A stretch of DNA of 63,579 bases from positions 1 through 63,579 of the forward strand of contig NZ_JAHUWH010000022.1 in NCBI RefSeq assembly GCF_019219095.1, in the 5' to 3' direction. This DNA comes from Acidovorax sp. sic0104 (lineage in GTDB: Bacteria; Pseudomonadota; Gammaproteobacteria; Burkholderiales; Burkholderiaceae_C). The translations under genes were made by a program, and so were the position numbers. The first letter of the stretch is position 1. Each line of letters opens with the position of its first letter. A model generated the notes under the pieces. That model saw only the letters and a program-made list of their open reading frames with translations, did no database searches and had not been told where the DNA came from. This document shows, piece by piece, positions 34,970 to 43,435 of this stretch.

Positions 34970-36211
34970 CTAGAAAACCTCCAGCCGCGGCACGGCCACC
35001 ACCATCTGCGCGCCCCAGCTGCGCGTGTAGTCGAGCTGCTCGGCCACCTCGCCGCGCAGGTTCCACGGCAGTATGAGGATGCGCTGGGGCCGGTGCGCGC
35101 GCAAGTGCGCCTCGCCCACCACCGGGATGCGGCTGCCGGGCAGGTACTGGCCCTGTTTGGCGGGATTCTTGTCCACCGCATAGGGCAGCAGGTCGGGCCG
35201 CACGCCGGCAAAGTTGAGCAGGGTGTTGCCCTTGGCCGCAGCACCATAGGCGCCCACGGTGACGCCGTCGGCCTGGCATTGCAATAAAAAAGTGAGCAGC
35301 TCACGCTTGACACGCAAGGCCTGGGACTGGAAATCGCCATAAAAACCGGCGCCCAGCATGCCCGCATCTGCCTCGGCGGCCAGCAAGGCCTGCACCCGGC
35401 GCGCACCGTCGGCCGTGGCCTGGGGGTGGCTGGCCGCATCGGCCCGGCCGGCGAACACGCGCAGGCTGCCGCCGTGGGTGGAAAGCTCCTGCACATCCAG
35501 CACCGTGAGGCCGTTGGCCGCGAAGATGCGCTGCACGGCGGTGAGCGACAGGTACGAGTAGTGCTCGTGATAGGCGGTGTCGAACTGGCAGCCCTGCACC
35601 ATGCGCAGCAGGTGCGGGAACTCGAACGTGGCCACGCCGTGGGCCTTGAGCAGCCGCGCAAAGCCTCCCACGAAGTCGTTGATGTCGGGCACGTGCGCGA
35701 GCACGTTGTTGGCGGCGATCAGGTCCGCCTGGCGGCCGCAGCGGGCCAGCTCGTCGGCCAGGGCGACGCCAAAGAAGCGCTCCACCACCTCGATGCCCTT
35801 GGCACGGGCGGCGGCCGCCGTGCTGGCCGTGGGCTCCACGCCGTAGCACGGGATGCCGGCGGCTTGCACGTACTGCAGCAGGTAGCCGTCGTTCGAGGCG
35901 ACCTCGACCACGCAGCTGCCGACGGTGAGCGCCAGGCGTTCGCGCATCGTCTGCACGTAGGCGTCGGCGTGGGCCAGCCAGGACGACGAGAACGAGCTGA
36001 AGTATGCGTAGTCGTCGGTGAACAGTGCCTCGCGCCCGGCGTGGTCTTCGGTCTGCACCAGCCAGCAGGTCTCGCAGACCAGCAGGCGCAGCGGAAACCA
36101 GGTCTCGGGCGCGCGCAAGGCCGCCTCGGGCAGGTAGGCGTTGGACGGCGGGGCGCTGCCCAGGTCCAGGAACGGCAATTGCAGCGGGCTGCCGCAGTGT
36201 CGGCACTTCAC
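34970..36211 (-). CDS. sugar C-methyltransferase (TylC3/NovU type)
   Basis: A 413-residue, three-part enzyme that adds a methyl group to carbon of a 4-keto-6-deoxy nucleotide sugar. An N-terminal zinc-binding domain has MKCRHC (Cys3, Cys6) and LVCETCWLVQTED (a second CxxC). The central SAM domain has VVEVASNDGYLLQYV and ANNVLAHVPDINDFV. The C-terminal domain (YHEHYSYLSLTAVQRIF, GAYGAAAKGNTLLNFAGV, VVGEAHLRAHRPQRILILPWN) is specific to this family. It overlaps the epimerase gene by 4 bases. Whether it methylates C3 or C5 cannot be read from sequence. Confidence 0.9.
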   Translation of the reverse strand: MKCRHCGSPLQLPFLDLGSAPPSNAYLPEAALRAPETWFPLRLLVCETCWLVQTEDHAGREALFTDDYAYFSSFSSSWLAHADAYVQTMRERLALTVGSCVVEVASNDGYLLQYVQAAGIPCYGVEPTASTAAAARAKGIEVVERFFGVALADELARCGRQADLIAANNVLAHVPDINDFVGGFARLLKAHGVATFEFPHLLRMVQGCQFDTAYHEHYSYLSLTAVQRIFAANGLTVLDVQELSTHGGSLRVFAGRADAASHPQATADGARRVQALLAAEADAGMLGAGFYGDFQSQALRVKRELLTFLLQCQADGVTVGAYGAAAKGNTLLNFAGVRPDLLPYAVDKNPAKQGQYLPGSRIPVVGEAHLRAHRPQRILILPWNLRGEVAEQLDYTRSWGAQMVVAVPRLEVF

Positions 36212-36780
36212 AGGCGCACTCCTTCGAATTCTGGGCCTGGCTGGTCAACCAGCCAGGGCTGGCCGGCGTCGCGCGGCGAAAGGCCCGCGGGCGGCAGGGG
36301 CCAGGCGATGGCCAGGCGCGGGTCCAGCGGGTTCAGGCCCGCTTCCGAGCCCGGCACGTACGGGGCCGAGTGGCAATACAGCAACTCGGCGCGGTCAGAG
36401 AGCGCCTGGAAGCCGTGCGCGAACCCCGGCGGGATGAGCAGCGCGCCGCCGTTGTCGGCCGACAGCCGCTCGGCATGCCACTGCAGGAACGTGGGCGAGC
36501 CGTGGCGCAGGTCCACCGCCACGTCCAGGACTTCGCCGCGCAGGCAGGTCACGAGCTTCATCTCGGCATGCGGCGGGCGCTGGTAGTGCATGCCGCGCAC
36601 GGTGCCGGCCCGGGCCGTGTGGCTGTGGTTGATCTGCGCGATGGGCTGCGTCCAGCCGGCGGCTGCGAGTTCGTCGGCACAGAAAAGGCGCGCAAAGAAG
36701 CCGCGCTCGTCCGCCAGCGGCTGCCGCTGCACGCGCAGCAGTCCGGCCAGCGGCAGCGGCGTGCAGGACAGCCGGCTCAC
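36208..36780 (-). CDS. rfbC: RfbC/NovW-like 4-keto-6-deoxy-sugar epimerase
   Basis: A cupin-fold nucleotide-sugar 3- and/or 5-epimerase of 190 residues. Conserved features include ADERGFFARLFCADEL, the catalytic His region QINHSHTARAGTVRGMHYQ, VLDVAVDLRHGSPTF and IPPGFAHGFQALSD. It starts with GTG at 36780 overlapping the rfbG stop (GTGA), with GGGAGG upstream. RfbC usually works on dTDP sugars; next to CDP-glucose enzymes and no dTDP genes, this one more likely acts on CDP-4-keto-6-deoxyglucose. Confidence 0.88.
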   Translation of the reverse strand: MSRLSCTPLPLAGLLRVQRQPLADERGFFARLFCADELAAAGWTQPIAQINHSHTARAGTVRGMHYQRPPHAEMKLVTCLRGEVLDVAVDLRHGSPTFLQWHAERLSADNGGALLIPPGFAHGFQALSDRAELLYCHSAPYVPGSEAGLNPLDPRLAIAWPLPPAGLSPRDAGQPWLVDQPGPEFEGVRL

Positions 36781-37835
36781 GCCTGGGCCTCCCAGGCGTC
36801 GATGTCGGCCAGGCACAGCGCGCGCGCATCGGCGCCGCCGTGCTGCTGGCGGTACCAGTTCATGGTGCGGGCGACGGAGGTGGTGAGCGCCCAGCGGGGC
36901 GCCACGCCCAGGGCCTGGCGCGCATGGGCGGTCTCCAGCGCCAGCCAGCCGGCCTCGTGCGGCCCATCGCTCTCATTTTCATAGCTTATTGCGCTTGCTG
37001 GATATGCTCCAGAGGCCAATTCGACCACATTCCTCACCGTCGCAGCCTCGTGTGGCAGCGGTCCGAAGTTGTAGGGGCCGGCCAACCCGGGCGCATCCCA
37101 CAGGCGCTGCGCCAGACGCAGGTACGCGGCCAGGGGTTCGAGCACGTGCTGCCAGGGGCGCGTGGCCTGCGGACGGCGGATGTGCAGGGTCTCACCCGCC
37201 TGCCAGGCGCGCACGGCGTCGGGCAGCAGCCGGTCCGGCGCCCAATCGCCCCCGCCGATCACGTTGCCCGCACGGGCGGTGGCCACGGCCACGCCCTGCT
37301 GCGCGAGGAATGCGTCACGGTAGCTGGCCGCCACGATTTCCGCCGCAGCCTTGCTGGCGCTGTAGGGGTCGTGCCCGCCCAGAGGGTCGTCCTCGCGGTA
37401 CGGGTAGGCCCACTCGCGGTTGCGATAGACCTTGTCGGTGGTGACGACCAGGGCCACGCGCGCCTCGGGCAGGCCGCGCAGGGCATCCAGCACGTGGGCC
37501 GTGCCCATGATGTTGGTGGCCAAGGTGCCCAGCGGGTCGGCGTAGCTCGGGCGCACCAGGGCCTGCGCGGCCAGGTGCAGCACCACGTCGGGCCGCGCCG
37601 CGCGGATGCGCGGGGCCAGGGCCTGGGGGTTGCACACATCGCAGAAGTGGCTGTCCAAGCCCTCGTCCACACGGGCCAGCCGAAAGAGGTTGGGGTCGGC
37701 CGGGGGCGGCAGGGCCACGCCGGTGACCTGTGCGCCCAGGCGCTGCAGCCACAGCGACAGCCACGCGCCCTTGAATCCGGTGTGGCCGGTGAGCAGCACG
37801 CGCTTGCCGCGCCAGAAGTCGGGGTCAGGACGCAT
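36777..37835 (-). CDS. rfbG: CDP-glucose 4,6-dehydratase
   Basis: This enzyme converts CDP-glucose to CDP-4-keto-6-deoxyglucose. The 352-residue extended SDR has the NAD loop TGHTGFKGAWLSLWL, the TTDKVYRN active-site stretch, YSASKAAAEIV (YxxxK) and GNVIGGGDWAPDRLLPD, all diagnostic for RfbG. Near residue 280 the protein reads GAYPASAISYENESDG, where relatives have a shorter stretch; this is encoded by a copy of the family B intergenic repeat (36972-37020) and keeps the frame open. It follows rfbF by 39 bases. Confidence 0.95.
   Translation of the reverse strand: MRPDPDFWRGKRVLLTGHTGFKGAWLSLWLQRLGAQVTGVALPPPADPNLFRLARVDEGLDSHFCDVCNPQALAPRIRAARPDVVLHLAAQALVRPSYADPLGTLATNIMGTAHVLDALRGLPEARVALVVTTDKVYRNREWAYPYREDDPLGGHDPYSASKAAAEIVAASYRDAFLAQQGVAVATARAGNVIGGGDWAPDRLLPDAVRAWQAGETLHIRRPQATRPWQHVLEPLAAYLRLAQRLWDAPGLAGPYNFGPLPHEAATVRNVVELASGAYPASAISYENESDGPHEAGWLALETAHARQALGVAPRWALTTSVARTMNWYRQQHGGADARALCLADIDAWEAQA
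36972..37020 (-). repeat. family B repeat inside the rfbG coding region, copy 3
   Basis: TTTTCATAGCTTATTGCGCT, then TGCTGGATATGCTCCAGAGG, follows the family B pattern. It lies within rfbG and is translated as about six to nine extra residues. Confidence 0.6.
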
Positions 37836-37874
37836 GAATCTGCAGCCTTGTCGTTGTCATGGGGACCGCCGCCA

Positions 37875-38645
37875 TCACCAGCGCTTCCAGGGCGCCTGGC
37901 CGCCCTGCCAGAGTTCTTCCAGCAGGTTCTTCTCGCGCAGCGTGTCCATGGGCTGCCAAAAGCCGTGGTGCTCATAGGCCATCAGCTCGCCGTCGCGTGC
38001 CAGCGTGTCCATGGGCTCGGCCTCCCAGGGGGTGGCGTCGCCGTCGATGCGCTCAAGGACGCGGGGCGACAGCACGAAGAAGCCGCCGTTGATCCAGCCG
38101 CCATCGCCACGGGGCTTCTCGACGAAGCCCTGCACCTGGTCGCCATCGCGCATCAGCGCGCCATAGCGGCCCGGCGGCAGCACGGCGGTGACGGTGGCGA
38201 GCTTGCCGTGCGCGCGGTGGAAGGCGAACTGCGCCGCCATGTCGATGTCGGACACCCCGTCGCCGTAGGTGAAACAAAAGGGTTCGTCCGGCGCGAGGTA
38301 TTCGCCGACGCGCTTGAGGCGCCCGCCGGTCATGGTGGCCTCGCCCGTGTCCACCAGCGTCACGCGCCAGGGCTCGGCGTGGCGGTGGTGCACTTCCATG
38401 CGGTTGTTGGCCATGTCGAAGGTCACGTCGGACATGTGCAGGAAGTAGTTGGCGAAGTATTCCTTGATGACGTAGCCCTTGTAGCCCAGGCAGATGATGA
38501 AGTCGTTCACGCCATGGGCGGCATACATCTTCATGATGTGCCAAAGAATGGGCCGCCCTCCGATCTCGATCATGGGCTTGGGACGCAGGTGCGACTCTTC
38601 CGAGATGCGGGTTCCCAGCCCCCCCGCGAGCAGTACGGCTTTCAT
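37875..38645 (-). CDS. rfbF: glucose-1-phosphate cytidylyltransferase
   Basis: RfbF makes CDP-glucose from glucose-1-phosphate and CTP, the entry step of the operon. The 256-residue nucleotidyltransferase begins [18 protein letters not shown]; the [19 protein letters not shown] block, [10 protein letters not shown] and [17 protein letters not shown] are diagnostic for the cytidylyl enzyme. It is the first gene of the minus-strand glycan operon. The ATG has no ribosome binding site, and a promoter-like sequence ends only 6 bases upstream, so the message may be leaderless. Confidence 0.96.
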   Translation of the reverse strand: MKAVLLAGGLGTRISEESHLRPKPMIEIGGRPILWHIMKMYAAHGVNDFIICLGYKGYVIKEYFANYFLHMSDVTFDMANNRMEVHHRHAEPWRVTLVDTGEATMTGGRLKRVGEYLAPDEPFCFTYGDGVSDIDMAAQFAFHRAHGKLATVTAVLPPGRYGALMRDGDQVQGFVEKPRGDGGWINGGFFVLSPRVLERIDGDATPWEAEPMDTLARDGELMAYEHHGFWQPMDTLREKNLLEELWQGGQAPWKRW

Positions 38646-38651
38646 GCCCGC

Positions 38652-38679
38652 AGCATAGTGCAGCCCTTACCGCGTCAAA
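38652..38679 (-). promoter_or_regulatory. candidate sigma-70 promoter of the glycan operon
   Basis: On the minus strand TTTGAC (38679-38674), a 16-base spacer and TATGCT (38657-38652), 6 bases before the rfbF ATG. TTGACG with a 15-base spacer is an alternative reading. Start of transcription would fall on or next to the start codon. Confidence 0.35.
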
Positions 38680-38759
38680 AGGCCCTGTGGGTGCCCAAAA
38701 CCGGCCCAAATGCAGCGATTGATGCCAAGGCGGCCACGGGCAGCGAGCCGCAAAACCAG

Positions 38760-38810
38760 TCAAAAGCTATCAGAAATATAGCAATCAGCGCTTGTCACGA
38801 CTGCAGGAAC
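38760..38810 (+). repeat. family B short palindromic repeat, copy 4
   Basis: TCAAAAGCTATCAGAAATAT, then AGCAATCAGCGCTTGTC: the AGCTAT, TAGC and CAGCGCTTGTC landmarks of the family. Confidence 0.6.
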
Positions 38811-39102
38811 GGCACATTTCTTTCAATTTTCAGGGGTCAGACGGCGCCAAGGCGCGCTGCCACGACCGCAGCGCCCTCGGTCCATACCGGCCCGGACAGG
38901 CTGCGTTCGCCACATGCGGGGCCTGGGTGTCCCGCTGGCGCCATTTGCCCAAGAAGCCCCGTGATCTCAGCGCTCTTGACGCTATTTGGTGCTCTTCAAT
39001 CCGATACATTTGCAGTAACCTTCGGTAAGCTGCACTGCCAGCAACCGTGCCCAACCCGCCGTTTCCGGCTTCAATCCAGTTGCCGCCCAACACGTCCAAA
39101 GC

Positions 39103-39963
39103 ATGTTTGTCATCATCGGTTACGTCGTCTGCCTCGGCTGCATCTTCGGCGTGTACATCGTGCACGGGGGGAACATCAGCGTGATCCTGAAGGCGCTGCC
39201 TTTCGAGATCATCACCATCCTGGGCGGCGCCCTGGGGGCCTTCGTGGTGAACAACCAGCCCAAGGTGATCAAGGCCACCATGGCCGCGCTGCCGATGGCG
39301 CTCAAGGGCTCCAAGTACACCAAGGAGCGCTACATGGAGCTCATGGCGATGCTCTACGACATCCTGCAGAAGGCGCGCAAGGAAGGCCTGATGGCCATCG
39401 AAAAGGATGTCGAGGCGCCCCACGAGTCCGAGATCTTCAAGAAATACCCCACGGTGGGCAGCGACCACCATGTGATCGAGTTCACCACCGACTACCTGCG
39501 CATGATGGTGTCGGGCAACCTCAACTCCCACGAGATCGAGGCGCTGATGGACAGCGAGATCGACACCCACCACCAGGAGGCCCACGCCCCCGTGGCCGCG
39601 CTGGCCCGGCTGGCCGGCGCCCTGCCCGCCTTCGGCATCGTGGCCGCCGTGCTGGGCGTGGTGAACACCATGGGATCGGTGGGCCAGCCGCCGTCGGTGC
39701 TGGGCGGCATGATCGGCTCGGCGCTGGTGGGCACGTTCCTCGGGATTCTGCTGGCCTATGGCGTGGTCGAGCCGCTCGGCGGCCTGGTCGAGCAAAAGAC
39801 CGAGGACGCCGCCAAGGAGCTGCAGTGCATCAAGTCCACCCTCCTGGCCAGCATGCAGGGCTACAACCCGGCCACGGCCATCGAGTTCGGCCGCAAGGTC
39901 CTGTTCTCCAACGTCCGCCCGAGCTTCTCCGAACTGGAGGGGCATGTGAAGGGCAAGAAGTAG
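39103..39963 (+). CDS. motA: MotA, stator proton-channel subunit
   Basis: MotA forms the stator with MotB and drives rotation with the proton gradient. The 286 residues show four hydrophobic segments (about 2-20, 34-50, 170-195, 205-225), a cytoplasmic loop with the charged contacts for FliG (MLYDILQKARKEGLMAIEKD), and ALPAFGIVAAVLGVV with the channel proline. It begins MFVIIGYVVCLGCIFGVYI as usual. Followed by motB after 41 bases. Confidence 0.97.
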   Translation: MFVIIGYVVCLGCIFGVYIVHGGNISVILKALPFEIITILGGALGAFVVNNQPKVIKATMAALPMALKGSKYTKERYMELMAMLYDILQKARKEGLMAIEKDVEAPHESEIFKKYPTVGSDHHVIEFTTDYLRMMVSGNLNSHEIEALMDSEIDTHHQEAHAPVAALARLAGALPAFGIVAAVLGVVNTMGSVGQPPSVLGGMIGSALVGTFLGILLAYGVVEPLGGLVEQKTEDAAKELQCIKSTLLASMQGYNPATAIEFGRKVLFSNVRPSFSELEGHVKGKK

Positions 39964-40004
39964 CAGCGGGAGCACCAGCGAGCCCCCTCTGACTCCTGAG
40001 CGCC

Positions 40005-40937
40005 ATGGCAGAAAAGAAACTCCAGCCCATCATCATCAAGCGCATCAAGAAAGGCGGCCACGCGGTGCATGGTGGCGCCTGGAAGATCGCGTACGCCGAC
40101 TTCGTGACGGCGATGATGGCGTTCTTCCTGCTGATGTGGCTGCTGGGCTCCACCGCCAAGGGCGAGCTGCAGGGGATCGCTGCATACTTTGCCTCGCCGC
40201 TCAAGGTCGCCATGACCGGCGGCGACGGCGCGGGCAACAGCTCCAGCGTGATCCCGGGTGGCGGGAACGACCTGGCCAAGGTGCACGGGCAGGTGCGGCG
40301 CTCCGACGTGGAGGAGGCCAAGCAGCGCCGCATGAGCATCGACGCCGCCCGCGCCGAGCGCGCCAAACAGGATCTGGACCGCATCAAGGCCCTGGAAGCC
40401 AAGATCGACGCGCTCATCACCGAGAACCCGCGCCTGAACGAGTACAAATCCCAGATCCGCATCGACATCACGCCGGACGGGCTGCAGATCCAGATCATCG
40501 ACGACCAGAACCGCCCCATGTTCGACAGCGGCAGTGCGTTGGTGAAACCCTACATGCGCGACATCCTGCGCGAGATCGGCGCCGCCCTGAACGGAGTGGA
40601 AAACCGCATCAGCCTGGCCGGCCACACCGACGCCGTGCCGTATGGCAACAGCGAGCGCGGTTACAGCAACTGGGAGCTGTCGGCCGACCGGGCCAACGCC
40701 TCGCGGCGCGAATTGGTCTCGGCCGGCATGCCAGACGCTAAACTGGGACGCGTGGTGGGCCTGGCGGCCAGCGATCTGCTGGAGCCAAAGAACCCGCGCG
40801 CACCCGCCAACCGGCGCATCACCATCACGGTGCTGACCCGCGAAGCCGAAGAACGTCTCATGGGCAAAGGGATCCCCGAAATCACTTCGACAGAACTGCT
40901 GAATGAAAAGCGGGAAAATCCCCCCCCAGGCAGATGA
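40005..40937 (+). CDS. motB: MotB, stator peptidoglycan-anchoring subunit
   Basis: MotB anchors the stator to peptidoglycan. The 310 residues have a basic start, one membrane helix with the essential Asp32 (AYADFVTAMMAFFLLMWLLG), a plug/linker region, and an OmpA-like C-terminal domain (ITPDGLQIQIIDDQNRPMFD, ISLAGHTDAVPYGNSERGYSN, LSADRANASRRELV). Ends with a proline-rich tail. Normal length. Confidence 0.97.
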   Translation: MAEKKLQPIIIKRIKKGGHAVHGGAWKIAYADFVTAMMAFFLLMWLLGSTAKGELQGIAAYFASPLKVAMTGGDGAGNSSSVIPGGGNDLAKVHGQVRRSDVEEAKQRRMSIDAARAERAKQDLDRIKALEAKIDALITENPRLNEYKSQIRIDITPDGLQIQIIDDQNRPMFDSGSALVKPYMRDILREIGAALNGVENRISLAGHTDAVPYGNSERGYSNWELSADRANASRRELVSAGMPDAKLGRVVGLAASDLLEPKNPRAPANRRITITVLTREAEERLMGKGIPEITSTELLNEKRENPPPGR

Positions 40938-41009
40938 CGGTTACGACTTGTCACCAAACCTGCCGCCCATGACAATACTTACAGATACTTCCGACCGAAA
41001 GGGTCCCAC

Positions 41010-41396
41010 GTGACCACAGCCCTTCGCTTTTTGATTGTTGACGACTTCTCCACCATGCGACGCATCGTACGCAACCTGCTCAAGGAAAGCGGGTTCTCCG
41101 ATGCCGATGAAGCCGAGGATGGCGTGGCCGCGCTGAACAAGCTGCGCAACAGCAAGTTCGACTTTGTGGTCACCGACATCAACATGCCCAACATGAACGG
41201 CTTCCAGTTGCTGGCGGAGATCAAGAAGGACGACAAGCTCAAGCACCTGCCCGTCCTGATGGTGACGGCCGAAGCCCGCAAGGAAGACATCGTGGCCGCA
41301 GCCCAGGGCGGCGCCGCCGGCTACATCGTCAAGCCCTTCACCAAGGCCACCCTGGAAGAAAAGGTGACCCTGATCCTCAAGAAGATGGGGCTATGA
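41010..41396 (+). CDS. cheY: CheY response regulator (copy 2, with cheZ)
   Basis: A 128-residue single-domain regulator very like the enterobacterial motor Che[21 protein letters not shown], phospho-acceptor Asp56 in [21 protein letters not shown] and GYIVKPFT. It starts with GTG at 41010. The next gene, cheZ, follows after 4 bases, so this copy is the likely motor-binding CheY whose phosphate CheZ removes. It differs clearly from the CheY encoded at 8014. Confidence 0.95.
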   Translation: MTTALRFLIVDDFSTMRRIVRNLLKESGFSDADEAEDGVAALNKLRNSKFDFVVTDINMPNMNGFQLLAEIKKDDKLKHLPVLMVTAEARKEDIVAAAQGGAAGYIVKPFTKATLEEKVTLILKKMGL

Positions 41397-41400
41397 CACC

Positions 41401-42024
41401 ATGGACGCCACACCGGACCACAACAGCCAACAGCCTGCCGAAGTCCACCAGAAGATCGGCCTGCTGACCCGCCAGCTACACGACTCGCTCAACGAGCTGG
41501 GCTACGCCGACAAGCTGCGCGGCTCCATGGGCGAGCTGCCCGACGCGCAAAGCCGCCTGTCCTACATCGCCCGCCTGACCGGAGAAGCGGCGGAAAAGGT
41601 GCTCAACCGCGTGGAGCAGGCCAAGGCGCAGCACGACTACATCGCCGCGGAAACGCGCCGCGTGGTGACGTCCCTGGTCAAGGACCCCGTGGCCGCCGTC
41701 GCCAAGGGCGAAATCATGAACTTCCTGACCGATGTGGAGCGCGTGACCAAGGAAGCCGACACGCACCTCACCGAGATCATGATGGCCCAGGACTTCCACG
41801 ACCTCACCGGCCAGGTGATCGCGCGCGTGGTGAACCTGGCCGCCAACATCGAAGAGCAGCTCGTGCAGCTGCTGATTCAGACAGCGCCGCCCAATGCCCA
41901 GGTCCCGGCCGTCGAGACCAAGCCCGCGCACCTGCAGGGCCCGGTGGTCGACCCCGAGAACACGCCGGATGTCGTCACCGACCAGTCCCAGGTGGATGAC
42001 CTGCTGGCCAGCCTCGGGTTCTAG
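41401..42024 (+). CDS. cheZ: CheZ, CheY-P phosphatase
   Basis: CheZ speeds dephosphorylation of CheY-P. The 207-residue protein is a long helical hairpin with the catalytic Asp134 and Gln138 in AQDFHDLTGQVIARVV, and ends VDDLLASLGF, the CheY-binding tail. It belongs to the motAB-cheY-cheZ group. A family A repeat begins right after its stop. Confidence 0.97.
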   Translation: MDATPDHNSQQPAEVHQKIGLLTRQLHDSLNELGYADKLRGSMGELPDAQSRLSYIARLTGEAAEKVLNRVEQAKAQHDYIAAETRRVVTSLVKDPVAAVAKGEIMNFLTDVERVTKEADTHLTEIMMAQDFHDLTGQVIARVVNLAANIEEQLVQLLIQTAPPNAQVPAVETKPAHLQGPVVDPENTPDVVTDQSQVDDLLASLGF

Positions 42025-42130
42025 ACCCCCCTGAGTCGCCTCCGGCGCCTTCCCCCCGAGGGGGGGCGCACCCGGTGGACTGGCAAAGCCAGATCCACGG
42101 GTGCACTGGTCTGGCGCGCCAGTTTCAAAG
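42025..42130 (+). repeat. family A intergenic repeat, copy 2
   Basis: It begins ACCCCCCTGAGTCGCC one base after the cheZ stop. The second half, GCACCCGGTGGACTGGC-AAA-GCCAG..CCACGGGTGC, is a long hairpin. The remaining 140 bases before flhB show nothing I can name. Confidence 0.85.
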
Positions 42131-42274
42131 GCCGCACGTAGCACGGGTTGCCCGCTGCGTTTGAGGCTCGAAAAGCCTCCGCCCCTCTGAAAAGCGGGCA
42201 TCGCCGCCCCCTTATCCAGCTTTAGATTTCCGGGTCGCTCACGACAATGGCATGGCACCAGCCGTCATGCCATC

Positions 42275-43435
42275 ATGGAATCCAGCCAAGAGAAAAACCT
42301 ACCCGCGTCAGAGCGCAAACTGCAAAAAGCGCGCGAAGACGGACAGGGTGCGCGCTCGCGCGACCTCTCCCATCTGGCGATCCTGGGCGCGGGCGCTGGC
42401 TGCATGCTGGTGCTGGCTCCGGCGCTCATGGACCACATGCAGTTGGCCATGAGCCGGCAGCTCGCGTTCGACTCTGCCATCGTGATGGCGCCCGGCACCA
42501 TGCTCAAGCGGCTGTCGGACATGGTGGTCATCGGCATGATCGCCAGCTCCGTGTTCGCCATCCTCACCAGCAGCGCGGCCCTGATCAGCGCCATCGGCGC
42601 GGGCGGCTGGATCATGAGCAGCAAGCCCATCTCGCCCCAGTTCAACCGGCTCAACCCGATCTCGGGCGTGGCCAACCTGTTCTCCAAGCAGCAGATGGCC
42701 AACGTGGCCAAGATGGTGCTGATGACCGCGATCCTGAGCTATGTGGCCTGGAAGTTCATGGGCAACAGCATCGAGTCCGTGGCCATGCTGGTGCTGCAGC
42801 CCTCGCCCGTCGCCATCCGGCAGCTCGCGGACTGGCTCACATCCGGCATGAGCCTGCTGCTGCTCGTCGTCTTCCTGGCCGCGCTGGTGGACGTACCCCT
42901 GCAAGCCTACTTCTTCAAGTCGCGCCTGAAGATGTCGCACGAGGAAGTCAAGCAGGAGCACAAGGAATCGGACGGCAACCCGCACATCAAGGGCCGCATC
43001 CGCCAGAAGCAGCGCGAGATCGCCGAGCGCGCCAGCGTCGCGGCCGTGCCCAAGGCCGACTTCGTGGTGATGAACCCCACCCACTATGCCGTGGCGCTCA
43101 AGTACGACGAGAAAACCATGAACGCGCCCCAGGTGATCGCGCGCGGCACCGACCTCATCGCCATGAAGATCCGCGACGTGGCCCGGGAGCACCAGGTGCC
43201 CGTGCTGCAGTCACCCATGCTGGCACGTGCGCTGTACGCCCATGCCGAGCTCGACCAGGCCATCCCCGCCACGCTGTACACCGCCGTGGCCCAGGTGCTG
43301 GCCTACGTATACCGCCTCAAAGCCGCGCTGCGTGGCGAAGGCCGCATGCCCGACACCCTGGAAGAACCCTTCGTTCCTCCAGAGCTTGATCCGCTGAACC
43401 GCACCACGTCCACCGTGCAAGGCGCCGCCGTATGA
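42275..43435 (+). CDS. flhB: FlhB, export gate and substrate-specificity switch
   Basis: FlhB controls the switch from hook to filament export through autocleavage. The 386 residues have four membrane segments and a cytoplasmic domain with the cleavage site NPTH at 267-270 (VVMNPTHYAVALKY). GRIRQKQREIAERASVAAVP links the halves. The C-terminal 40 residues are Pro/Glu-rich and variable. Overlaps flhA by 4 bases (ATGA). Confidence 0.97.
   Translation: MESSQEKNLPASERKLQKAREDGQGARSRDLSHLAILGAGAGCMLVLAPALMDHMQLAMSRQLAFDSAIVMAPGTMLKRLSDMVVIGMIASSVFAILTSSAALISAIGAGGWIMSSKPISPQFNRLNPISGVANLFSKQQMANVAKMVLMTAILSYVAWKFMGNSIESVAMLVLQPSPVAIRQLADWLTSGMSLLLLVVFLAALVDVPLQAYFFKSRLKMSHEEVKQEHKESDGNPHIKGRIRQKQREIAERASVAAVPKADFVVMNPTHYAVALKYDEKTMNAPQVIARGTDLIAMKIRDVAREHQVPVLQSPMLARALYAHAELDQAIPATLYTAVAQVLAYVYRLKAALRGEGRMPDTLEEPFVPPELDPLNRTTSTVQGAAV

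Larger units (their letters stand above)
38646..39102. other. intergenic region between rfbF and motA
   Basis: 457 bases without a gene. It holds the candidate rfbF promoter at its left end and a family B repeat at about 38760. It must also hold the motA promoter. CCGATAC at 39001-39007 resembles the -10 of a FliA promoter, but I see no matching -35 at the right distance. Confidence 0.6.

Noticed and set aside
33621..35279. A possible 552-residue fusion covering the reductase, acetyltransferase and part of the C-methyltransferase genes
   Set aside because: The upstream part is the wrong frame of two recognised genes. The reductase has its own GTG with a ribosome binding site at 34484.
39001..39007. 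A FliA promoter for motA based on CCGATAC
   Set aside because: No CTCAAG- or TAAAG-like -35 is found at the right distance, so I list it only as a note in the intergenic region.
36840..39992. A 1050-residue plus-strand open frame running over rfbG, rfbF, the intergenic region and motA
   Set aside because: It crosses genes on both strands and an intergenic repeat, lies out of frame with motA, and has no domain. Chance frame.
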